Assembly (NCBI GenBank): GCA_009701845.1
Contig: WLJI01000005.1
Coordinates: 1 to 47,165, forward strand
Length of the DNA stretch: 47,165 nt
Source of the DNA: Actinomycetota bacterium
GTDB taxonomy: Bacteria; Actinomycetota; Acidimicrobiia; Acidimicrobiales; Microtrichaceae
Reading direction: 5' to 3'
The translations under genes were made by a program, and so were the position numbers. Below are positions 8,735 to 16,987 of the stretch, in pieces (positions within the stretch are counted from its first letter, which is position 1; every line of letters starts with the position of its first letter). Under the pieces are notes generated by a model. The model searched no databases. It worked only from the letters and a program-made list of their open reading frames with translations, and was not told where the DNA came from.

Positions 8735-10072
8735 ATGTCACGAATCGGCGCAGACCCTGTTGCACTCCGGCAGCTTGGCGTAGCGGCGAAGCGACTCGCT
8801 GATCAAGCGGAACACAGCGCCTTCTTGCTTGATCGAGAAGTCCGACACTGCTCGTGGCGCGGCCCAGATGCAAGAAATTTCGCTCGAGACTGGCGCCAGA
8901 TCCACCAACCAGCGCTTCGTCACATTGCAGCGGAGTGCAAACGCTTCTCAAGTCAGCTGAAGCAGCAAGCCCAGCAACAGGAACAAGCCTCGGATGGATC
9001 ATTTGATTCGGGCCGCGCTGTCAATGATCAAGCGCTGCAGAATCAGGCACTGCAGAATCAAGCACTGCGCAAGCCGAATGCTTTTGCTACATCAGAGCTG
9101 CGTGTGCTCTCGGGTGCGCAGATCACCGCTGGTGCCCTAGTCGTTGGCAGCACCCACAATCTGACGATTCAGCAGTTCCCGCATGGTGTCGTCAAAGTAA
9201 CAAGCACCGAGCGAAACCAAGCTGGGCTTGCCGCAACAGCTGGTGCTTCGCTCACCCTCGGCACGCACAGTGCGGCACTCGGCGCCAACTTGCGCGCGCA
9301 GGTGAGCGTTGGTCAGCTCACAAGGCGCGAATACGTAACGACGCACAGCAACCTGCCTGCAGAGATTGCACTCATCGAGGCAGAGGCTGCAGTTCGACGC
9401 TCAGCAGTCGCTAGCAGTGCCCTGCCAGGGTTTGGTATCGCAGCGGGGCTACTCACTCACTTCGCGCCAGAAATCGCCCGTACAGAGCAACTCACAGAAC
9501 TCAGCCTGACAGCGCAGGGAACGGCATCTCTGGCATCTTCTCTGGGGGTGCAGGGTTCAGTTCGAGGCGGGGGCAGCTTTCGGTTCGGCCAAGGGCATCA
9601 TGCACAGATTCTTGAACTCGAAGGAACTACTGCTTCGCTCATCTCGGGGCAGTTGTTGCAGCGGCTTCGATTGGCCTCTGTAGGAGATGGGGGAACTGAG
9701 GTTTACCTCTCTCGGCTTCGCATCGAGATTCCTGACAAACCCCTCCACGGCGCCGATCTCATTGTGAGCAGCACGACCACGGACGGCCATCGCGAGTTCC
9801 GCACCGTGAGCAATGTGAACCTGTCGGAACCCGGAAGCATCCGGGGTGTCGAACAAGTGCAACGGGCAATTGAGCAACTCAAAGACACAGAGCTTGATCA
9901 GGCAATGCGGTCGCTTGCAGAGATTGATCTTCCCATTTCCGAGTCTCTGACCCGATCCGGCGAGTTTGTAGTCAGCGAGCACACGGGCATCTTGGGTGCA
10001 ACCGTTGGAGCTGGCATCGGTCTTGGCATCTCTGGAGATGGCGGCTATCAACAGCTCAGATTGGTGAGCTAG
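8735..10072 (+). CDS. Protein with WXG100-like N-terminus and unknown beta-rich C-terminal domain
   Basis: Residues 1-90 look like a helical hairpin of the WXG100/ESAT-6 type: two amphipathic helices with the turn 'CSWRGPDARNFARDW', where W41-R-G43 is the WxG motif. A Gln-rich coil follows (residues 80-115) with a short repeat of 'QALQN'. Residues 115-445 are rich in small and beta-forming residues with alternating polarity ('LTLGTHSAALGANL', 'GSVRGGGSFRFGQGHH') and match no family I recognise. There is no signal peptide, as expected for a type VII substrate. The neighbour is a lipoprotein subtilase. It could be a type VII-like effector or a surface protein; no EccC-type ATPase is in the window. 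Its stop overlaps that of the convergent TetR gene. Confidence 0.75.
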   Translation: MSRIGADPVALRQLGVAAKRLADQAEHSAFLLDREVRHCSWRGPDARNFARDWRQIHQPALRHIAAECKRFSSQLKQQAQQQEQASDGSFDSGRAVNDQALQNQALQNQALRKPNAFATSELRVLSGAQITAGALVVGSTHNLTIQQFPHGVVKVTSTERNQAGLAATAGASLTLGTHSAALGANLRAQVSVGQLTRREYVTTHSNLPAEIALIEAEAAVRRSAVASSALPGFGIAAGLLTHFAPEIARTEQLTELSLTAQGTASLASSLGVQGSVRGGGSFRFGQGHHAQILELEGTTASLISGQLLQRLRLASVGDGGTEVYLSRLRIEIPDKPLHGADLIVSSTTTDGHREFRTVSNVNLSEPGSIRGVEQVQRAIEQLKDTELDQAMRSLAEIDLPISESLTRSGEFVVSEHTGILGATVGAGIGLGISGDGGYQQLRLVS

Positions 10073-10740
10073 CGCGCTGGTGAGAGCAACAACTGGCTAG
10101 CCAATTCAAGCTTTGGCATAACAGAAGTGTCTGGTTCTACTCCAGAGATCCAGCTCACTAGGGCGGCCAGCCAGACATCGCTGAGTAGATCGATTCTCAT
10201 CAGCGCGCTCTCATGATCTTCACCTACGTCGATTCCATCAGCACCTAAGGCGTCACTAATGATCCGTCGCATCAGCGCACGAGTCTCTTTCACCGCTGGG
10301 GCGATCTCTTGGTTGCCCGAGACCAACGCTCGAATCATGGCAACGGTGATCTGCGGGTGCCGCTGCAGCGCTCGATTTGATCGGCGCAACACGTCAATCA
10401 CACGCTGAACTGGGTCTGTTCCCTCTGCGGGCCTCACCACTAACCGATCCGCTAAGCCCTCAATATCGGCGATCATGACCGAGACCAGCAGATACTCCTT
10501 TGAGGGGAAGTAGCGGTACAAGGTGCCGAGGGCAACGCCTGCGCGCTGGGCAACCTCTCGCATCTGCACTGCATCCCACCCACCTTCAAGTGCTAGCTCT
10601 GCTGTCACTTCGAGCATGCGCGCCAAACGGGCATTCTGCGACTGAGTCAAAATTGTTGCGTCTGTCGACACCAGTTCCCTCATCCCGTTGAATACGGCCC
10701 TCGTTGTGATGCTGCGATGTTGCGGAGCTTCTGTGATCAT
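10069..10740 (-). CDS. kstR: TetR-family regulator, KstR-like
   Basis: A 223-residue TetR protein. The helix-turn-helix is about residues 55-85: 'MREVAQRAGVALGTLYRYF', closely matching KstR of mycobacteria ('MRTVAERADVAVGTLYRYF' from memory). The resemblance continues into 'ALQRHPQITVAMIRAL' and the end 'LLSDVWLAALVSWISG'. KstR represses sterol catabolic genes and is released by a steroid CoA thioester; the same here is inference. Two KstR boxes in the window (6357 and 23329) support a matching DNA specificity. It is the last gene of a minus-strand operon, 12 bp after the ThDP-fold gene. The symbol is a family-level suggestion. Confidence 0.8.
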   Translation of the reverse strand: MITEAPQHRSITTRAVFNGMRELVSTDATILTQSQNARLARMLEVTAELALEGGWDAVQMREVAQRAGVALGTLYRYFPSKEYLLVSVMIADIEGLADRLVVRPAEGTDPVQRVIDVLRRSNRALQRHPQITVAMIRALVSGNQEIAPAVKETRALMRRIISDALGADGIDVGEDHESALMRIDLLSDVWLAALVSWISGVEPDTSVMPKLELASQLLLSPAR

Positions 10741-10752
10741 ACGAGAACCGAG

Positions 10753-12066
10753 TCAGTACGGGCTCTCAATCGGCCAAGCGATCAACTCACCGGCTACTCG
10801 CTCAAGGTCTTCGGTTGCGTCAACATTGACCGGAATTTCGTCGATGCGAACATGCTCGGCATCTAGCTCTGCCTGAAGCAGATCAATATGCGACGCCGAG
10901 TTTTCGAGCTGCCCTTCTGGCCCCCAGAGCTGCAGGGCAACTCCTTGTTCAAGTTGCTCAGCCAACTCGAGCAGTTCTGCTGTGACGTCGTCGATGCCTT
11001 CGATGCCGCCAATCTGATCGCTCACAGCAAAGTAGGGGCGTCCCTCAAGGCAGCAGACTAAGGCTGCAGCGGCAGCAAAGCCGGGAGTGAAACTTGCAGG
11101 AACACAGATGTTTTCGGGAAATGAAGTGGGAAAGCTACGTGCCAACCAAAACCCTGCGGCTCCGGGGTCTGCGACAACTATTCCTCGTTCTGGGAGCATG
11201 CCCGCTAGGTGCAGCGCGGCCCGAGGGGGAGTCAGCGGAACAGCATCTGACTCATACATGGGCGTGATCACGTCTCGGAGCTGTTCATACTCAGCCGGCC
11301 GCTGTGGTAGCTGTGTGCTTGCAGTCCACCCAGCGACCAAGGCGTGAAGCTGGCTGGGGGGAACCTCTTGAGTAAGAAAGTTTTCGGTGAGGTGCGGTGG
11401 GGTTTCTGCAGGGTCAACACCACTGAGTATGACGAGGTCTGCCTGATCAAGACCGGTACACAGAGCGTCTCCCTGCTGCAGACCGAAGGTGCCGAAATGA
11501 AAGGGGCTGTCCCAGCGCTCCACTCCCTTGGCTCCCCAACTCGTCACGATGCCGCTGCTTGAAGTCCGCGCAAAGTCGCGTACTCCATCAACAGCATTGG
11601 CTCGAATGACTCCGGGACCAACAAGAATCACAATGTTCAGAGCTGACAATGACTTCTCGAGCGTCAGCACTGGTACGCGTTCCACTTGTTTGGTCGGTCC
11701 AACGTCATCAGCAATGACTTCTGCTAAGTCAAGGTCAAGATGCAACGCAAGTGTGCCCGGCACCAGCATTCCCGGGGGGTCAACAAGTGCGTCAAGAAGT
11801 TCAACCGCGCTCGTGACTCTCTGAAGCGGCGCTAGGCCACCTGGGCTTGAGGAAAGATGCAGGATCGGGCCGGCTAGGAGTGCTGCGCCAAGGCGACCAC
11901 TGCCATCATGATGACCAATTCGGCCATCAGCGTCCGCCAACAACACGGCAAGGTCAGGGTTCTCTACGGCAACGTGTTGCAAGCTGGCGAGCGGTTGACC
12001 ATAGACGCGTTGCACGCCTAGGGATCGAAGGCGCTCCTCGAGCGCAGTGGCAATAGTACGGGTCAT
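10753..12066 (-). CDS. Degenerate ThDP-dependent-enzyme-fold protein
   Basis: A 437-residue protein organised like a shortened acetolactate-synthase or MenD-type enzyme: an N-terminal Pyr-like domain ('TALEERLRSLGVQRVYGQP'), a central domain with 'ALNIVILVGPGVIRANA' and 'GIVTSWGAKGVE', and a C-terminal PP-like domain ('PERGIVVADPGAAGFWLARSF'). The usual 'GDGSF...N' cofactor motif is reduced to 'SDQIGGIEGIDD', and the N-terminal catalytic Glu is not apparent, so ThDP catalysis is doubtful. The frame opens at 12228, but ATG 12066 overlaps the DUF3097 stop as ATGA, a strong sign of coupled translation, and starts the conserved sequence. Confidence 0.7.
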   Translation of the reverse strand: MTRTIATALEERLRSLGVQRVYGQPLASLQHVAVENPDLAVLLADADGRIGHHDGSGRLGAALLAGPILHLSSSPGGLAPLQRVTSAVELLDALVDPPGMLVPGTLALHLDLDLAEVIADDVGPTKQVERVPVLTLEKSLSALNIVILVGPGVIRANAVDGVRDFARTSSSGIVTSWGAKGVERWDSPFHFGTFGLQQGDALCTGLDQADLVILSGVDPAETPPHLTENFLTQEVPPSQLHALVAGWTASTQLPQRPAEYEQLRDVITPMYESDAVPLTPPRAALHLAGMLPERGIVVADPGAAGFWLARSFPTSFPENICVPASFTPGFAAAAALVCCLEGRPYFAVSDQIGGIEGIDDVTAELLELAEQLEQGVALQLWGPEGQLENSASHIDLLQAELDAEHVRIDEIPVNVDATEDLERVAGELIAWPIESPY

Positions 12067-12905
12067 TCGGATTCCTCTTCGGGGGGTGCGAGCATGTCTA
12101 GGGCTTGTTCCACTGCGCCCACCAACTCGGGTTCTAGGTCGGCAAATGAGTTGACTGCGCTCAGCACACGCTTCCAGCCTTCGGTAGTTGATCCCCAACC
12201 CAAGCGCCTGCAGATGCCGGCCTTCCACTCTTCACCCTTTGGGACCTCTGGCCACGAGTCGATGCCCATGGAACGCGGCCGAACACACTGCCAGATGTCT
12301 ACAAACGGGTGGCCCAAGATCAACACGTTTGGGTCAGAGATCTGCTCCGTGAGGCGTGTCTCTTTCGACCCTGGAACTAGGTGATCCACCAAGATTGCAA
12401 GGCGGCGATCTGCTCGCGGACCAAACGCTGCGACTGCTGCAATGAGGTCATCTATGCCGCGCATGGGTTCAACGACGATGCCGAACTCTCGTAGCTCGTC
12501 ACCCCAAACACGCTCGATGAAACGAGCATCATGGTCGCCTTCAACCCAAAGTCGTGAAGCCTGAGCAACACGAGCAACCTGGTCTCGGGCAACTACTCCC
12601 CCGGCGGCTGACAGGCGCGTTGAGGAGTCCTGAGCGGCTTGGGGCCGCCCTGGCCGAACAAGTGTGACGGTCTCGCCGTTGTACGCGAAGGAGCCAGGGT
12701 GGTTCTCAAAGGTATGCCTACCCCCAGACCGGTCTTGGATCACCACAAGTTGGTCGGTGAATTTAAGTAGTCTGCCGCGCAGTTGCGTAGAGCGATGCAC
12801 CAACATCAGGTCTGCTACTGCGGGAAGCTGCCGGTAGCTCTGGGCAAGGCGTTTCGCCCCAGAAACGCCGCCCACGCTGCGGTCATCAAGAATGTCGTCA
12901 ACCAT
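12063..12905 (-). CDS. DUF3097 family protein
   Basis: A 280-residue protein of the actinobacterial DUF3097 family. Signature segments are 'LWVEGDHDARFIERVWGDEL' and 'AILVDHLVPGSKETRL', followed by 'ILGHPFVDIWQCVRP'. The acidic and histidine motifs resemble a TOPRIM-like metal site, which suggests nucleic-acid handling, but function is not established. ATG 12905 is chosen because the longer frame (to 12995) runs into the upstream methyltransferase; with this start the two genes overlap by 8 bp. It is sandwiched in an operon between a DNA methyltransferase and a ThDP-fold protein. Confidence 0.85.
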   Translation of the reverse strand: MVDDILDDRSVGGVSGAKRLAQSYRQLPAVADLMLVHRSTQLRGRLLKFTDQLVVIQDRSGGRHTFENHPGSFAYNGETVTLVRPGRPQAAQDSSTRLSAAGGVVARDQVARVAQASRLWVEGDHDARFIERVWGDELREFGIVVEPMRGIDDLIAAVAAFGPRADRRLAILVDHLVPGSKETRLTEQISDPNVLILGHPFVDIWQCVRPRSMGIDSWPEVPKGEEWKAGICRRLGWGSTTEGWKRVLSAVNSFADLEPELVGAVEQALDMLAPPEEESE

Positions 12906-14397
12906 GCGCTGGGGTCCACTCGCTTCCGACCCAGCCTTCAGACCCCGGACGCAAACCCTCTGCAAGTTGGCGGAGGGTACGAAGACCAGGTTCATCGAGC
13001 AGGGCGACCTCTAGAATTGTGCCCCTGTTTGGGTTGAGGGCCGCAGAAAGCGCCCGACCGCTTGCGGACTTCTTACCGGGTGCATCAGTGCTCATCAAGA
13101 GAACTTGAGTAGCCGCACCCTCGTCTGCTTGCCCTTCGAGCAGCAATGACAGTGCCGAGGCCTTGCCGAGAGAACGGAACAGAGTCTCCCTGCGCTTCAA
13201 ACCCTGTCGGGCCGAGCTGAAGGCCCCCGAAAAATCAATGAGCAATCGTTGCTTCAAGGCGTCGAGCACAGAAAAGTTGAACTCGACTCCGGCAACCTTC
13301 ACGCCCTCATCAATAGGGCCAAACTTGTTAAACCCAGCCTCTACCAGCATTCGCCGGGCAACTTCTTTTGCTGCGAGGCCTTCCCGTCGACAGAGCTGCA
13401 GCCACTGTTCGTTCTCGGCCTCTGTAGAGGGAATGGTCGGCCGCCCTTGGAGGTCAATCTCTGCTTGGGAAATCCGTTCCTTGGCGTTCAGCACATAGTC
13501 GGCGTCAGTGTCGTAGCCCACAAAGTGGCGCTCCGCCTGCAGGGCTGCCACCGCAGTTGTTCCCGAGCCCATAAACGGATCCAAGATGAGGTCACCTTTA
13601 TAGGAATACAAGTTGATCAAACGCTCCGGCAGGGCCACGGGAAAGGGTGCGGGATGGCCCACTCGCTGAGCTGACTCAGGAGGGATCTCCCACATATCCA
13701 AGGTGGCATCCATGAATTCATCGCGGTACATCGTCGACTCGTACGGTAACCCACGGGCCTTGCGCTCATCAGCTGCGAGCGGACGATCAAAGCGGCCCTT
13801 CGAGGCAATAATGACGCGTTCGGTGAGGTCTCGAAGCACGGGATTGGTTGCCCGTTGAAAGCTTCCCCATGCACACGAGCCCGAGGCGCCGCGCTGTTTC
13901 ACCCAGACCACTTCGCCACGAAGCAGCAGCCGAAGGTCATCTTGCAGAATCGAGGTGATATCGCCCGACAAGGAGCGATACGGCCGCCTTCCTAGATTGG
14001 CCACATTTACAGCGATTCGCCCGCCGGGCTCGAGGGTGCGAACACACTCAGCAAACACTTCTCGGAGCATCTGCAAGTAGTCCAGGTAGGTAGCCGGTAC
14101 ATGGTCTGCTTCAAGCTCTGTTTCGTAGGCCTTGCCAGCGAAGTACGGAGGCGAGGTAACTACTAGTGCCACCGAGCCGTCAGCCACCTGCGACATGTTT
14201 GCTGCAGAACCCAAGAAGACTTGATCGATCGAGCGAACCTGCTGATCATCTGAGATCTGATCATCCGCCGAGATCTGCGGTGCAGCAAACCGAGCATAAA
14301 AATCGCTTGCATCGTGGCCTTCGCGCTTTCCCACGCCAAAATCAGAGGTCGAGGTTGACCTCCGCTTTTTTGGCTCAGTTGCATCAACTCGTGCCAC
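12898..14397 (-). CDS. Site-specific DNA methyltransferase with extra C-terminal domain
   Basis: A 499-residue amino-group DNA methyltransferase. Catalytic motif IV is TSPPY at residues 81-85 and the AdoMet motif I is 'DPFMGSGTT' at 273-281, so the order is that of the beta class; TSPPY is commonest among N4-cytosine enzymes, but adenine specificity is not excluded. Residues 1-60 are basic and polar. About 190 residues after the methylase domain (310-499) form a separate domain with 'VEFNFSVLDALKQRLLIDF' and 'RRETLFRSLGKASAL'; its alternating strands and charged residues could be a PD-(D/E)xK-like nuclease or target-recognition domain, which I cannot decide. No separate restriction gene is adjacent. 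The start is GTG. It heads the operon that includes DUF3097. Confidence 0.88.
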   Translation of the reverse strand: MARVDATEPKKRRSTSTSDFGVGKREGHDASDFYARFAAPQISADDQISDDQQVRSIDQVFLGSAANMSQVADGSVALVVTSPPYFAGKAYETELEADHVPATYLDYLQMLREVFAECVRTLEPGGRIAVNVANLGRRPYRSLSGDITSILQDDLRLLLRGEVVWVKQRGASGSCAWGSFQRATNPVLRDLTERVIIASKGRFDRPLAADERKARGLPYESTMYRDEFMDATLDMWEIPPESAQRVGHPAPFPVALPERLINLYSYKGDLILDPFMGSGTTAVAALQAERHFVGYDTDADYVLNAKERISQAEIDLQGRPTIPSTEAENEQWLQLCRREGLAAKEVARRMLVEAGFNKFGPIDEGVKVAGVEFNFSVLDALKQRLLIDFSGAFSSARQGLKRRETLFRSLGKASALSLLLEGQADEGAATQVLLMSTDAPGKKSASGRALSAALNPNRGTILEVALLDEPGLRTLRQLAEGLRPGSEGWVGSEWTPAHG

Positions 14398-14490
14398 GAC
14401 GACTCCCGTTCAGATCACCCCGACATTACGGGGCCGCTGCGGCAGTCGCGAGTTCATCTCTCAGATTGATGAGATCTCTAGAGCCGTGCC

Positions 14491-15405
14491 CTAGTAGCGC
14501 AGGCCAGGTGCTCGAGTAAAGAACACGTCAGTGGCGAGCTGCTGACCGAGCTTTGTGGCATCCCAACGCTTGGAGTTGTTGTTGATGGTGGGACCATCTG
14601 CCCAGCCCTTCATCAAGATGATGTTTTCTGCCACGGCACGGATGATCTGCCCCGTCACGTGGTCCGCCTCGTCAGAAGCAAGCCATGCAACAAGCGGAGA
14701 AGACACTGATGGGTCCATCCGGTTCCACTCATCCTCGGGAACCTCGTCGGCCTCGATAACAGCGGGAGCGTTGGGCATCGTTCCAGTGATTCGCGTGGCA
14801 GCCGCTGGGCCAACTGCGTTCACTGTGACTCCCATTTTGTACAGCTCAAGACTCAGGGTTTGAGTCAGGCTGGCAATCGCTGCCTTGGCGGGAGCGTAAT
14901 TTGTCTGGCCAAAGTTGCCGGTGAGTCCAGCTCCAGAAACGGTGTTGATGATGCGGCCGTTGACCTTCTCGCCAGTAGCCTTATTCACATTGCGCCAATG
15001 CACCGCTGCGTGCTTGCACGGAGCCCACGTGCCACGTAAATGAACTTTGATAACTGCGTCGAAGTCTTCGGGGGTCATGTTGAAGATCGACCCGTCTCGA
15101 ACGATTCCGGCGTTATTGACAAGAATGTCTAGACGACCAAAGGCATCAACGGCCTGCGCAATCATCTCTCCGGATGCGTCATAGTCAGAAACATCGCCGT
15201 AGTTCGACACGGCCTCGCCGCCGCGAGCCTTGATGATCTCTACTGTTAGGTCTGCGTCGCGGCCCACGCCTTCGCCCTTGACAGAGCCGCCAAGGTCGTT
15301 GATGACGATTTTTGCTCCGTGCTTTGCTAGTTCAAGCGCATGGCCTCGACCAATGCCGTGACCAGCTCCAGTAACGATGGCAACTTTGCCGTCCAACATG
15401 CCCAT
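14491..15405 (-). CDS. Short-chain dehydrogenase/reductase, HSD17B4/MFE-2-like
   Basis: A 304-residue SDR. The cofactor loop 'VTGAGHGIGRGHAL' is near residue 11, 'NNAGIVRDGSIFNM' follows, and the catalytic Tyr and Lys are in 'NYAPAKAAI'. The insert 'NDLGGSVKGEG' and 'ILVNNAGIVRD' match the 3-hydroxyacyl-CoA dehydrogenase domain of peroxisomal multifunctional enzyme type 2, so oxidation of a 3-hydroxyacyl-CoA in a beta-oxidation-like route is likely. The start has a strong ribosome site, GGAGG, 9-10 bp before ATG 15405. It lies downstream of the aqpZ terminator, so it has its own promoter. Confidence 0.9.
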   Translation of the reverse strand: MGMLDGKVAIVTGAGHGIGRGHALELAKHGAKIVINDLGGSVKGEGVGRDADLTVEIIKARGGEAVSNYGDVSDYDASGEMIAQAVDAFGRLDILVNNAGIVRDGSIFNMTPEDFDAVIKVHLRGTWAPCKHAAVHWRNVNKATGEKVNGRIINTVSGAGLTGNFGQTNYAPAKAAIASLTQTLSLELYKMGVTVNAVGPAAATRITGTMPNAPAVIEADEVPEDEWNRMDPSVSSPLVAWLASDEADHVTGQIIRAVAENIILMKGWADGPTINNNSKRWDATKLGQQLATDVFFTRAPGLRY

Positions 15406-15430
15406 GAATTCTTTCCTCCGTAAAAACAGT

Positions 15431-15469
15431 GCCCTCTAAGATCAGACCAGAAGTCGGATCTTAGAGGGC
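15431..15469 (-). terminator. Rho-independent terminator after aqpZ
   Basis: A perfect 13-bp stem (15431-15443 pairing with 15457-15469, arm GCCCTCTAAGATC) with a 13-nt loop. Read on the minus strand it is followed by ACTGTTTTTA, giving a T-run. It lies 35 bp after the aqpZ stop and before the SDR start. Confidence 0.88.
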
Positions 15470-15504
15470 AACTGAGTTATTCACGAAACCACTCCGCTAC
15501 AACG

Positions 15505-16314
15505 TCAGGCGTTGACCTCTACACCCTCGGCCTCGGACTCGCCGGTCTGAGCTTCGTCGCCGCCAGTTGCAAGCTTCCAGACGAGCGCACCGATCACGCC
15601 ACCAACAATCGGGGCAACAATAAAGAGCCAGAGCTGCCCTAAGGCTGTTCCACCCTCGAACAAGGCTGGGCCGAGTGAGCGAGCGGGGTTCACGCTGGTG
15701 TTGGTGATTGGAATGCTGATGAGGTGGATGAGGGTCAGCATGAGGCCGATACCGATGGCAGCTTGAGCCTTTGATGCCGCTTTGGTGGTCACACCGAGAA
15801 TGACGATAATGAACAATGCCGTGAGCACAACCTCTGCAATTGCCGCACCAGCGAGGTTGTAGAAGATCCGACCGTTTTGTTGCCCGTATGCATTTGAAGC
15901 AAAGGCACCTTGGTCAATCTTGAAGCCCCCTGGCTTTGAGGTTTGAATCGACCACAGCACTGCAACGGCCGCAATGGAACCGAGGCACTGCACGACGACG
16001 TAGGCGGGAAGATCCTTCCATGCGAATCGCTTTGCAGTAGCGAGACCAAACGACACAGCAGGGTTGAAGTGGCCGCCAGAGACGTGGCCAAACGCATAGG
16101 CCCCGCACAACACAGTGAGGCCGAAGGCGAAGCTCACGCCAAGGTAGCCAATACCAAAGTCAGTCACGGTGGTGACACCAATATCTACACCACCGATGCC
16201 CACCTTGCCTGTGGTCGGAGCGAGTGCTCGAGCAGCGAAGATTGCCGAACCGCAACCTCCGAGTACGAGTAGAAACGTGCCAAGAAACTCAGCACCTAGC
16301 TTTTTTGCCAACAT
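15505..16314 (-). CDS. aqpZ: Aquaporin Z (water channel)
   Basis: A 269-residue MIP-family channel with six membrane helices and two NPA boxes (84-86 in 'HFNPAVS', 209-211 in 'SVNPARS'). The selectivity-filter segment 'LIHLISIPITNTSVNPARS' (His and Arg in AqpZ positions) marks a water channel rather than a glycerol facilitator. It is about 38 residues longer than E. coli AqpZ because of a long loop after helix 1 (residues 30-50) and an acidic C-tail (last 20 residues). ATG 16314 is preceded by AAGGAGAG at good spacing; the longer frame to 16335 lacks this. A terminator follows the gene. Confidence 0.95.
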   Translation of the reverse strand: MLAKKLGAEFLGTFLLVLGGCGSAIFAARALAPTTGKVGIGGVDIGVTTVTDFGIGYLGVSFAFGLTVLCGAYAFGHVSGGHFNPAVSFGLATAKRFAWKDLPAYVVVQCLGSIAAVAVLWSIQTSKPGGFKIDQGAFASNAYGQQNGRIFYNLAGAAIAEVVLTALFIIVILGVTTKAASKAQAAIGIGLMLTLIHLISIPITNTSVNPARSLGPALFEGGTALGQLWLFIVAPIVGGVIGALVWKLATGGDEAQTGESEAEGVEVNA

Positions 16315-16393
16315 ATGTCTCTCCTTGTAGAACAAAGCAAATAAGAAAACCCCCAGAGAACTTAGTGTGCAGCCTCGCTCAACACGCGGAACC

Positions 16394-16984
16394 TCAGGAT
16401 GCGAACACTTCTACTGCTGTCCACAGAGCGAGAAGTGCAAAAATGACTGCAGCTATCCGCCGCACGAGCCGTAGAGGCAAGAAACGTAAGAGTTGTTGCC
16501 CCGCTACCGCAGCGAAAGCGGCGACCAACCACAGAGCAGCAAGAGCACCCACCGCCACGGCAAGAGGTTGACCCGTGCGAGCGGCCATGCCTGCGGTGGT
16601 GATCTGGGTGAGGTCACCGAATTCGGCTATGAAAATCAGCCCGAAGCTTCGTGCAGCGATACCAAAAAAACCTGTGGCCACACCAACCTCAGTGGCATCC
16701 TGATCCTCATCTGCTGATCGCCAAAGCAGAACTGCTCCGACTCCGAACAAGACAGCGACCACAGCGTTGACTGGCCGATCGGGAAGCTCAGAAATCAGGC
16801 CACCAAGCAGAACCGCAAGTGTCACCTGCACAGTGAATGCTGCTGCAACCCCACACCACACGGGAAGCGGCCGGCCAAACCGCGTCGTGAGGACCAGCGT
16901 CGCCATCATTGACTTATCTGGCAGTTCCGCCGGAAACACAGCAAGGAACGTGGCCAGTGAGACAGCCGCAGCAGACGCGTCCAC
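16394..16984 (-). CDS. GDT1/UPF0016 family cation transporter
   Basis: A 196-residue, six-helix membrane protein in two inverted halves. The family signature E-x-G-D-(K/R)-(T/S) occurs twice but in variant form: 'AELPDKSMMATL' in the first half (Gly replaced by Pro) and 'AEFGDLTQITTAG' in the second (Lys/Arg replaced by Leu). Relatives exchange manganese or calcium for protons, so Mn or Ca export is likely. It starts with GTG only 3 bp after the truncated AMP-binding gene, so the two are one transcript. The motif changes may alter ion choice. Confidence 0.87.
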   Translation of the reverse strand: MDASAAAVSLATFLAVFPAELPDKSMMATLVLTTRFGRPLPVWCGVAAAFTVQVTLAVLLGGLISELPDRPVNAVVAVLFGVGAVLLWRSADEDQDATEVGVATGFFGIAARSFGLIFIAEFGDLTQITTAGMAARTGQPLAVAVGALAALWLVAAFAAVAGQQLLRFLPLRLVRRIAAVIFALLALWTAVEVFAS

Positions 16985-16987
16985 TAG

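Noticed and set aside
7328..10072. A complete type VII secretion locus
   Set aside because: Only a subtilase and a WXG100-like head are present; no EccB, EccC, EccD or small WXG100 pair is in the window.
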